From Tribonema minus (taxonomy: Eukaryota > Sar > Xanthophyceae > Tribonematales > Tribonemataceae), in assembly GCA_017506865.1 (NCBI GenBank), contig JAFCMP010000013.1, positions 186,001-250,000 of the forward strand: 64,000 nt of DNA, given 5' to 3'. Shown piece after piece: positions 1 to 8,630 of this stretch. The position numbers and the translations under genes were made by a program. How positions within the stretch are numbered: the first letter of the stretch is position 1; each line of letters opens with the position of its first letter. Under the pieces are notes generated by a model. That model ran no database searches, was not told the DNA's origin, and worked only from the letters and a program-made list of their open reading frames with translations.

Positions 1-4
1 GCAC

Positions 5-479
5 AGAGGAGCAGACGGCGCAAATGCAGCGCCGTCCCGCAATGGAATTTGTGGAATCTGACTTCCTTTGCCCTTCTTTGCGGTGATCGCCTCCTGCAGA
101 GGAGCAGATGGGGGCAGACAGACGACGGGACTGCCTTCATGCACCTACTTGGGGGTACCCACTGAAACCCATGCACGCCAACCTGTGTGTGCCCGTTTCA
201 CCCATGAATTCATTATATATTACATGCACCAAGTGGGTCCAGCCCTGGTGATAAAAGTGTGTGTGCTGACTGTACCCCCTCTCTGTCCTGCTGTCGTGCA
301 GAGGAGCAGATGGGAGCAGACGGTGTTACTACGTTCATGCACATGGTGTCGGCAGCGGGCAGGCGGCACAAATGCAGCGCCATTTCGTAATGAAGTTCAT
401 GTATATGCTTACTTCCTTAGCCCTAGTTTGTGTATGCTGACTTTCTTTGCCTTGTTTGCGGGGTGATCGCCTCCTGCAG
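5..479 (+). repeat. Acceptor-side copies of the FNTB exon edge
   Basis: The sequence running from intron into exon at 467-520 (CTCCTGCAG followed by AGGAGCA.ATGGGGGC and a TTCATGCAC tract) recurs upstream. Copies start near 5, 88 and 291, spaced roughly 180-200 bases. Each copy contains the same CTGCAG acceptor-like end and about 20-70 bases matching the real exon start, then diverges or hits stops. Only the copy at 480 runs on into the conserved farnesyltransferase reading frame. I read these as decayed tandem duplications across the acceptor site. Confidence 0.75.
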
Positions 480-2454
480 AGGAGCAAATGGGGGCCGATG
501 GCGTGACCACGTTCATGCACATGGTGTCGCCAGCGGGCGTGCACAGCGGCGCGCTTGCCTACAATCAGCGCGACCTGCAGCGCTACGTACTGCTCTGTGC
601 GCAGCAGCCGGAGGGCGGGCTGCGAGACAAGGTGCGCAAGCGCTGCTGAAGGTTTGGTTACTGGGAAAGAGTTGAAGTTATGGTAGGGTTAGGGTTAGGG
701 TTCGGTTGTTGGGGTTTTGGTAGAGTTAGGGTTGCAATTAGATACAGTAGTAAGGTTAGTGACCTCCAGCGCTACGTGCTGTTTTGCGCGCAGCAGTTGA
801 AGGGCAGGCTCCGAGACAAGGCGAGGATGGCTGCTGAAAGTTTGGTTATAGTATTAGAGTTGGGGTGATGGTAGGGTAAGGGTTGGAATTCGGCAGTAGG
901 GGTAATGGTAAGGGTTACGGTTAGAATCAGGCAGTAACGTTTGTGACCTCCAGCGCAACGTGCTGCTGTATGCGCAGCAGCCAGATGGGGGCCTCAGAGA
1001 CAAGGTGAGCGCTGCTGCTCAGGGTTTGGTTGTTGGGGTTGTGGTAGGGTTTAGGTGGTAACGTTGTGACGCCCAGCGCTACGTGTGGCAATGCATGCAG
1101 CAATTGGAGGGCGGGCTTTGAGACGAGGTGAGCGCTGCTGCTTAGGGTTAAGGGTAGCCCTAGGCTAGGGTTGGAGGGGCATGAGCACCAGCTTCACCTG
1201 CACCGCTGCGCACTGCTGTGCGCACAGCAGCCGGAGGGGGGAACTCAGAGACAAGGTGAGCACGGCTGCTGAAGGTTTGGTCTAGTGAATACGGTTAGAG
1301 TTGGGTCATGTTAGGGTTAGGGTTAGGGTCAGGGTTAGGCAGTGGGGGTTATGGTGCGAACTAGAGTGGCCCTGCTCAAGTGGAGATGGCCCCTCACTGT
1401 CAGCGTTGCTGTTTGCACAGCGCAAGAACGTGTCAAGGTCTGGCTTAAGTCACCCAAGCAGCGATCATCCATTGTGTGCGCTCTGACCGTGAACTTCAAA
1501 TATGCCTTGAGAACTGACAGTGCCGCTCTGCAGCACTTGAGGCATAGACTTTGCCTGCGACTATGTCTGTATCCTTCCACCCATGTGCGACCAGGCCTGC
1601 ATTATGCTACTTCACGTGCTACTTCACAAACACAAATGCGCTGTCGCTCCTACCCCTAACCCTCCCTCTCGCGCTTTCTCTCTCGCAGCCCGGCAAGACG
1701 CGAGACTTCTACCACACATGCTACAACCTGAGCGGACTCTCTGTCACACAGCACTGCCTGACAGGTCCGACAATGGCGTTTGTATTGTTTCATCACTTGG
1801 ATTTATCGGTTCTCAAGGCCACATCATGGCTTTACTGATACGACAACGGGCCCCACAAAATGTATTCATGCCACAAACATACTTGCGGTCTGAAGTACAC
1901 TTTGGCGATGTTGTTTAGAAGTGATCGGCAATGTGCACTGCGACACTTTCAAGGTGTTCACAAAGGCACATGCAGATTCTAGTTTCATGCTCGCAAGTGT
2001 CGACATGTGCTGGTTGATCGTGCTCACATATCCATGCTCTGGTGCATGTGGTAACCTTCCTGTGCTCTGCTCACTTCCGCGTGAGGGACGGAAACCCCGT
2101 GACAGTTGCAAGATATGCAGGTTATATGTGCTTTTGTCAAGCATGTGCTCACAGCGCAATGGTGATTGCCGCGAAAAGCAGGTGCTACCTACGCTTACCA
2201 ACCGCCATGTGTCACGCTTCTGTGCTGCCATGTGTCACCCACACTCACTGACCGCCATGTGTCACGTTCCTGTGCCGCCATGTGTTCACCCTCCAGAGAC
2301 GCCCAGCGTTCTCGGCGATAGCGCCAACGAGCTGCTGCCGACTAACCCGCTCTACAACATTACGGAGGTCAAGGCTGCAATGGCCATGGCGCACTTTGCG
2401 AAACTGCCGTGCGAGCACGATGCCCTCATGCAGCAGCAGCAGCAGCGGCAATAA
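480..2454 (+). CDS. FNTB: Protein farnesyltransferase beta subunit, C-terminal part (3 exons; 5' exons outside window)
   Basis: This is the beta subunit of the cytosolic enzyme that attaches farnesyl to CaaX-box proteins. Exons inferred: 480-631, 1689-1764 and 2297-2454 (stop TGA/TAA class; reading ends at 2454). Translation gives a block ending CAQQPEGGLRDK, then PGKTRDFYHTCYNLSGLSVTQ, then a tail with LLPTNPLYNIT. These match the end of the prenyltransferase alpha/alpha barrel in FNTB, where the D-x-x-x-Y-H-x-x-Y run lies in the zinc/peptide site region and the N-P-x-Y-N-I motif is typical. Splice phases agree: exon 1 to 2 is phase 0 and exon 2 to 3 is phase 1, with a codon rebuilt as GAG. 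The protein ends in a short polyglutamine run encoded by CAG repeats. The zinc-ligand Asp/Cys exons and the N terminus lie before base 1. Exon edges are repeated in the flanking introns (see repeats). Family identification is from recalled motifs, with no alignment run. Confidence 0.85.
683..702 (+). repeat. Short TTAGGG-like interstitial repeat
   Basis: Three to four adjoining GGGTTA units lie inside an FNTB intron. A second run is at 1311-1339, and further short runs lie near 15062, 25895, 44822 and 45644. They are telomere-like but too short to be a telomere. Confidence 0.6.
760..1260 (+). repeat. Donor-side copies of the FNTB exon edge
   Basis: Four degenerate copies of the exon end at 570-631 (coding for LQRYVLLCAQQPEGGLRDK followed by a GT donor) occur near 760-830, 941-1003, 1068-1131 and 1190-1254. 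Each keeps the GACCTCCAGCGC.ACGTG..G and CAGCAG..GGAGGGCGGGCT cores and an ending like GAGACAAGGTGAGC, so several still carry a plausible donor. Frames are interrupted or lack a usable acceptor. This mirrors the acceptor-side copies upstream of the same exon. Confidence 0.8.
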
Positions 2455-2459
2455 CACCA

Positions 2460-2825
2460 GTGTAGTACGGCACACGTACCGTTGAATAGCCGTGGCGCGC
2501 TTTGCGAAACTCATGTTGCAGCAGCAGCAGCAGCAGCAGCGGTGGCGGCGGAGGCAGCAGCAGCAGCGGCGACGGTGGCAGCAGCAGCAGTAGCAAGTGG
2601 TGACATTTGACACCTTTGTAGTGCGCCCAGCACACGTACCGTCGAATTGCCATGGTGCCCTTTGCAATATTCGTGATGCAGCAGCAGCAGCATTGGCACC
2701 ACCACCAGCAGCAGCAGCAGCAGCGGCGGCGGCAGCAGCAGCAGCAGCAGCAGTGAGGGCGGCAGCGGCAGCAGCAGCAGCAGCAGCGCCGGCAGCAGCA
2801 GCAGCGGCAACGGCGGCGGCAGCAT

Positions 2826-2874
<49 letters not shown>

Positions 2875-2900
2875 GACGATGGCACCGATGTAATGCGTCT
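2460..2900 (+). repeat. Copies of the FNTB terminal exon with CAG/GCA-rich minisatellite
   Basis: Downstream of the FNTB stop, the block GCCATGGCGCACTTTGCGAA (real copy near 2382) recurs as variants near 2491 and 2648, each followed by a CAG-rich run. A preceding block resembling CACACGTACCGT recurs near 2470, 2630 and 2905. The CAG/GCG-rich runs reach about 200 bases at 2675-2875, with GCG and GCA interruptions. Together these look like two or three tandem copies of the exon 3' end, with expansion of the embedded CAG tract. The long open frames here (poly-Ala, poly-Cys, poly-Leu) follow from the repeat and are not called as genes. Confidence 0.7.
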
Positions 2901-4106
2901 AGCACGTGTACCGTTCGAAACGCGCTTCTGACGATGAGGGGGTGTGCGCGGCGACTGAGCATCATCAGCAGTACCTGCCCTCCCCAGCGACGGCAACATA
3001 CACACACATATGTACATATGTAATTCCTGCGTAACAGACACGCTCTATGTGTGCTCGGAAGTCTGTGCCAGCGTTTGCTTTTTCAATGCTGTACATTGCT
3101 GCAAGACGACTATTAGTAGCTACTTTGATTGTTGCTCGCTGTGTGTCGTGCTTCCGCAGCAGAATGACGCATCCGCTGCTTGTTCACCCCTTGGTTGGTG
3201 ACAAAGTTTGTTGAGCACTGCGGCTCAACATGCCCGATCAGTACAGCGCATTATAATTTTCCTGATGGTGCCTGTGCAGCGCGACAGCACCTCTGCCACG
3301 TTGATCAAGCCAGCTTCTTTCGTGAAACGCAGCAGCGAAGCGCTGCGTTTGTGAAATGCATCGTTTCTTCTCCTTTTTTTTTACGAGCAGGCACTCTTGC
3401 AGCACGTCCTTGTGTGGCACCATTGATTCCAGTGTTGTCGAGAGCGAGATGGCCAAGTAACGCATGCTTCTCTTGCTGAGTCAGTGAGCGTGGCAACTCT
3501 CTGCTCTACTAAAGACTCGATGTCTTTACGTGTAGTCCCCACTTGGCACGTCAAGAAGCCCTCGTCATGGATGCCATAGCCATGCTCTTGTGAATCGCGT
3601 GTGCAAGCGCGCGTTCTCTTTGGCTGCCCATTCTCTGTGCCACTCTCGGCATGTGGACATCAAAGCACTATAGTGACCTACCACATATACATCAGTGAAA
3701 CAGCCAGATGGGGTGCGGCTTCGCTCAAGGCGACATGCTTTTGTACTTGAAGTACACGGTGACACAGCTCAGCATATGGTGTCATGGCTCAGCACAATGC
3801 AACATGGCTCAGCGGTTGTCCATGCTTGCGTGGCCTGAGCACAGCCTCATTGAAAGTGCTATGTCGCGTGCAGGTGTGCGCAGAACCGACTTTCATGGTG
3901 TTTGATGCACACGTGTGCTCTCGGCTGAGGCTGCATCGAGCCAACAGACCACATTGTCTGCAAGCATGTGAGCGCACGCAAAGACCAAGCAACCTGACGC
4001 GATATCTCAAGTCATGCTTGGCGGAAGGCGATTGTGCATGCAGTGGTGGATGCATGCGCCCTCATTGCGAAGGTACTGTGTCATTTCCTTCATGCCAGAG
4101 GCTTTC
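2901..4106. other. Intergenic region, no supported gene
   Basis: Open frames here are short and mutually contradictory, with no conserved motif seen. There is one T-rich run near 3372-3382. I see no RNA gene or element boundary. Confidence 0.5.
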
Positions 4107-4362
4107 AAATATCTACCTGTGCTGTATTCAGGCCAACGGCACTGTGTCACACATGCACGTGAGTGAACAAAAAGGTGGCGATTGCATGCTTACAACATGC
4201 TCGCCACAGCGCAGTTGGACCAAGTGTAGATGCAAGCAGAAATCACATGCCATGCACCTTGTGGGTTGCACAATTCATTGTCACTGCGCCTGCACATGGG
4301 ATCAAACCTCACAGGCAATGCGATTGTACATATGTCACGAGCATAGGACCACAGCAACCATT
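4107..4362. repeat. Left arm of a long inverted repeat
   Basis: The sequence from TTTCAAATATCTACCTGTGC through GGACCACAGCAACCAT matches the reverse complement of 8340-8609 over nearly its whole length, with scattered mismatches (roughly four-fifths identical by eye). The arms enclose about 4 kb that includes the armadillo-repeat gene. I could not identify a target-site duplication. It may be the end of a mobile unit or a dispersed repeat in inverted orientation. Confidence 0.75.
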
Positions 4363-4610
4363 TCGTAAACACAAACAAAAAATTGTCGCCACACTACAGT
4401 ACCGTGCAGTGCATTCATCACCAGCATGGACACTATGACAGCGGTGCATGCCTGCTGTACTGCCTCTGCGTTGCCAGGCACACCTGTCAATTTGTTGAAT
4501 ACTCACCACCAGCGCCTCACATGAGCTTGTATGCTGTTGCGTAGATTGGATGCGTCTCCTCTGTGCGTCCCCTCAGTGTGGCGCGCAAGCGACTTTACTC
4601 ACGACTCCAC

Positions 4611-6098
4611 TCATGCGGGGTCATGCGCTTCGTGCCGCAGTCCACGGCCAAGTTGATGTAGCCTGCTGCCATATGACACCGCACGCCGCAGCAGCTCGCG
4701 GCACCAGCGCTGGATGGCCCACAGGATGAGGCGTGCAGTGTTGTAGCGGATGCGCTGCGATGCGGCTGTAGCGAACTCCTGAATCTCCGCGTCGTCTGGA
4801 TGTGCGCGCATTGCCTCGGCCAGCACATCCAGCGCCCCGGGCCTGCGCAGCTGCACGCGTGCGCCGTCAGCCCATGCCATCTTTGCGATGGCAAATGACC
4901 CGGTTGACTGCACTGCTGCATCCTCCGTATGTGCACTCATTGCCTCCACTACCGCAGCGCACAGGTCACCAGATATGGCAGTCCCGTTTGGAAGAGCTTC
5001 TGACAGTACCCCCACTGTGGTCAGCGCGATGCCGACACTCACCGGCATCTGCTTCCAGCTGCTCTCGAGACCAGGTCCTGTTGTGAGCAGCTCGCGGACA
5101 CCCACCTCCCACAGCCTTGCACAGGCGGTGCTGCTGTTGCTGGCGAGCGTTGAGATGAAGAGAACTCCAGCTTTCTGTATGGACTCATGTGCTGGGTGAG
5201 CCTGCATGGTTGTAATGACGGCCCTGCAGGCTGCTGCTGTGCCAAGCCGTTCCCTATTGGCATCATTTTCTGCAAGCCTAGCTAATGCCACAAGCGGAAG
5301 CCACTGCATGTCGGCATCGTGTCCAATGGTGGTCGATACTGCGAGCAACGCTTGACATGCATCAGCCTTGCCAAGTTGATCCCTGTATGCGGCGCTTCCG
5401 TTGCTCAATAGTAGAACTGTCTGCACTGCTAGTACAAGCTGCTCGTGCCCTACTAGTAGTACGTTGGCCTGCAGCACACTGACGAGCCCCTCGCAAATGC
5501 CAGCCGTTAGGGCTGCCTGGTTTTCTGGACATCGTGCCAGCAACACAACCGAGACTGCTGCAAGTTGAAGTGTCTCTGCGTCCGTGGTGAATTTGCGCAG
5601 TATTACCGCAATTGCTTGGCACGCTCCCGCTGCTCCAAGTGCTGTACAGTTTGCCGCATTCTCAAAGGCAAGCCCCCTAACCGCTGATGCGCCATAACGG
5701 GCCACGGCAACGTCAGAGGCATGGCACCGCATAGCTGCCACTACAGCTTGGCATGCTCCCGCCGCTCTAAGTGCTGTGGCGTTGGCAGCAGTGTGGTAAC
5801 AAAGGCACGTAATCGCTTGTAGGCCATGGCTGGCCACAACAGCGTCAGAAGAATTACGCTGCATAGTTGCCACTACAACGTCACACGCTCCCGCCTCCCT
5901 GAACTTGCGCTGGCGCTCAGCGGCCGCTGTGTCGCCGGCAAGTTGAGCCTCCGCCAGCAGACGACATATAGCAAGAAGACCCCATCGTGCGATGTTGACG
6001 CTGCGAGGGTGCGCTGCCATGCATGACACCACCGCCAGGCAGGGGTCATCCATGCTGTGGCGGATGGAGCGGTATCTTGACAACGAGCAGTCGTCCAC
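4611..6098 (-). CDS. Armadillo/HEAT-like repeat protein, single exon, 495 aa
   Basis: One uninterrupted frame with repeated alpha-helical units of about 42-45 residues. Signatures such as AAGACQAVVAAMR, GAAGACQAIAVIL, GKADACQALLAV and AACRAVITTMQAHP recur, each followed by Asn-Ala or Asn-x-x-x-L segments. This is the armadillo pattern (G-A-x-x-x-L-x-x-L-L), with eight or nine units spanning about residues 20-450. Such proteins are protein-binding scaffolds, and no catalytic domain is visible. The last ~45 residues are basic (RWCRELLRRAV). The first ATG at 6098 is used because the frame is open from there, and a second ATG 15 codons on would also work. The gene is intronless while its neighbours are intron-rich, and it sits between inverted repeats at 4107-4362 and 8340-8609, so a transposed or retro-copied origin is possible. 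The partner is unknown. Confidence 0.75.
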   Translation of the reverse strand: MDDCSLSRYRSIRHSMDDPCLAVVSCMAAHPRSVNIARWGLLAICRLLAEAQLAGDTAAAERQRKFREAGACDVVVATMQRNSSDAVVASHGLQAITCLCYHTAANATALRAAGACQAVVAAMRCHASDVAVARYGASAVRGLAFENAANCTALGAAGACQAIAVILRKFTTDAETLQLAAVSVVLLARCPENQAALTAGICEGLVSVLQANVLLVGHEQLVLAVQTVLLLSNGSAAYRDQLGKADACQALLAVSTTIGHDADMQWLPLVALARLAENDANRERLGTAAACRAVITTMQAHPAHESIQKAGVLFISTLASNSSTACARLWEVGVRELLTTGPGLESSWKQMPVSVGIALTTVGVLSEALPNGTAISGDLCAAVVEAMSAHTEDAAVQSTGSFAIAKMAWADGARVQLRRPGALDVLAEAMRAHPDDAEIQEFATAASQRIRYNTARLILWAIQRWCRELLRRAVSYGSRLHQLGRGLRHEAHDPA

Positions 6099-6644
6099 CA
6101 GTACACGCTGCTGCCGCCCCGCTACCCACCAAAAAAAAACCCCGTTCCAACTTCAACACCTTTGCATCAACTTCAACTTCGTTCTCACTTGAAAGCAGCT
6201 GCGCTGCCGGAGTCCTGGGTCGTAGACCAGACCCAGACCCAACCCGGGTTCGTGTGCGGCTGAGCAACGCGCTGCTATACATTCATCAGCACTTGACTTT
6301 AAGGCGTGTATGTCAGAAAGTGTGTCATGCAGAGCATATTGCATATAGACACAATATCATTGGCGACGGCTCCCATGGCAGAGCATCCCATTCCCACCCG
6401 ACTACAGCTACCACTACGACGACTGCGATACCCTCCCCCTGCAGTTGCGGAAGTCCCAGCAACTGCTGGACTGTAATCACACTCCAGCACACATGTCCGC
6501 CCTCAGCTCGCGGGCGATACTTCAGCACCATGGTGGTTGCAGCAAGCCCCACAATATGGTGCCGTCACAGTTAGGTGCGGCAAAGCTGCTGCTGCCGCTG
6601 CTGCTGGCAAGCGCGCAGGCTTAACGCACTCCAGGCCCCCCTTG
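6099..6644. other. Region upstream of the armadillo gene, no supported gene
   Basis: It contains an A-run at 6131-6139 and a short AACTTCAAC-rich stretch at 6148-6190. It presumably holds the 5' region of the armadillo gene on the minus strand. No promoter element is recognisable. Confidence 0.4.
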
Positions 6645-7345
6645 CATCCTGATACGGGCAACACTCCAAAGGAGTGGCAGCAATCATGGGCGCCATTAAT
6701 CTATAGGCGCCTCTGCTGCAGGTGCGGAACGAAGGTCCTGCTGCTGGTGCTGCTGCTGCCAACGAGTCCACAAGCGCGCTCCAAACCCTAGCGCTGCCCT
6801 GAGCGATGCTGTTGCTAGCAGCAATCCCACAAGCGCGCACCGGCCCCTGTCTCTGTCCTCCACATCCGAGCAACACTCCAGGGGAGTGGATGTATGTAGC
6901 AATCCTGGGCGCCAACAGGATAGTGCCTCTGCATGCCGCTGCCGACACTCCAAACGCGCTCTACTGCATAGGTCCATCCTGAGCTGCCAGCGCAGCTGCA
7001 GCAGCTGTCGTCGATCCCACAACCGCAACCCAAACAGCCACAAGCTCCGTCGTCTGCTGTGAGCAACGAAGTGATGGGTGTGCTGCTGCTGGTGCTGATG
7101 CTGCTGTTGGTGGTGCTGTCGGTGGTGCTGCTGATGCTACTCCAGACGCTGCTGGTATTGCTGCTGCGGCTTCTGGCATGGCTGGTGCTCCACCAACTCC
7201 GTAACCGCGCGCCAACCTTCAGCACGTCCTGAGCTCGCGCTGCTGCTTTCCACAAACGCGCTCAAGCTCCGAGCTCTGTCAGCCGCATGCACTGCAGCAG
7301 AGTAGCCATGCAATCCTGGGCGCCAACAGGCGCCGGCTGCACGGA
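6645..7345. repeat. Degenerate direct repeats within the inverted-repeat unit
   Basis: A block containing GCAACACTCCA..GGAGTGG and a GCAATC.TGGGCGCCA core occurs near 6655-6735, 6868-6960 and, as the second half only, 7285-7345. Tracts of TGCTGCTG lie between copies. Overlapping minus-strand frames are rich in Ala, Ser and Thr and share these repeats. They have no recognisable domain, so I do not call a protein. Confidence 0.5.
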
Positions 7346-8339
7346 GGTCACAGGTACCGTTCTAAAGTGCAGGTGCAGGCCATCGCTGTTGCCAGCAGGC
7401 TCGCTTCCTGCTCTACGCATGACCGTGGTTGCAACCGGCACGCCAGCGAGTTTCCGACTCGAAGTTCCGAACGAGGCGTGAGGCACCGCCGAGCGTGTGA
7501 CACGTGTCAAAATAACACGCGTCACCCAGTGAATCTGCGTACTCTGAGCCTGTCCACGTGCCAATAAAAAAGCCACGTGCCCGCTTCACCGCTTATTTTC
7601 CCTCGTGCCGAGGCACGCGGTGGCCGCAGACGGCGGCGACCCCAGAATAAATTCGCCAGTCCCCTAAGCTCTCGCCCAAGCCCCATCCGACAGCGCCTCT
7701 CGGCCTGCGTCGCTAAACCGTTCTGCACACACACCACCGTAACCAAACTCGACGGAAGCCTGGGTCTACGACCCAGGAACAGAAAGCCCTACATCTATCG
7801 TCCTCATTGCTGAGCACCGATGCCGCACTGCATCTCTCTGAGCACAGCAGGGCTTACGCCTTGTTCACGGCGACAACCTGAAGCGCCTTCACATGTGATG
7901 ATTGTCTGGACCCTTGCCGCTGCAGTCAGTGCGCGCTTGCTTCGCGTTTTTGCGAGCATGCTCGTGCCGACATTGTCTCAGAGCGCCACTACTGTCTCCG
8001 CAGTATCTGCCTATGTAGTACGCAGATGCCCGCTTTCACGATGCTGCACAGTGCTGCGCAACGTCCTTCACCGAGCGCTGCTGCTGCACGCATGGGGGCT
8101 GTCATGATGCCGTGCAGCACTGCACTAAGTGTCGTCAGCTCCCTGACTGCGCTGCGGTCACCGTGTGCGCCCAGGTGTTGTCGATGCAACGCATCTCGGT
8201 GCCTGTACTGGCGTGCGCCAGTTTCCTGTGTGTGTGCCAGCTGCGGTCGACGTCCTGACCCGCTCCTCAGTCATTGCCAACACCTGAGCACTGCACCTCC
8301 TCGTGAGCTGCATGCTGCGTGTGGGCCAAGTGGGCGCCC
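7346..8339. other. Intergenic region, no supported gene
   Basis: Short open frames only. A small CACGTG-containing near-palindrome lies at 7553-7580. No conserved motif seen. Confidence 0.4.
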
Positions 8340-8609
8340 ATGTGGTTGCTGTGGTCCTATCTATGCTTGTGACATATGTACGATTGCATTGCCTGTGAGG
8401 TTTGATCCTATGTGTACGCGCAGTGACAATGAATTGTGCAACCCACAAGGTGCATGGCATGTGATTTCTGCTTGCATCTACACTTGGTCCAACTACGCAG
8501 TGGCAAGCATGTTGTAAGCATGCAACCTTTTCGCTACCTTTTTGTTCACTCACGTGCATTTGCGGTGCAGTGCTGTTGGCCTGATTACAGCACAGGTAGA
8601 TATTTGAAG
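8340..8609. repeat. Right arm of the long inverted repeat
   Basis: Reverse-complement partner of 4107-4362. It starts inside at TGTGGTTGCTGTGGTCCTAT and ends outside at CACAGGTAGATATTTGAAG, about 20 bases beyond the ATP11 stop codon. The arm therefore abuts the 3' end of the ATP11 gene. Confidence 0.75.
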
Positions 8610-8630
8610 CAGTGGACGTTACTTCATACA

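Noticed and set aside
2426..3041. Long poly-Cys, poly-Leu and poly-Ala frames
   Set aside because: They arise only from the CAG/GCA-rich repeat; no flanking domain.
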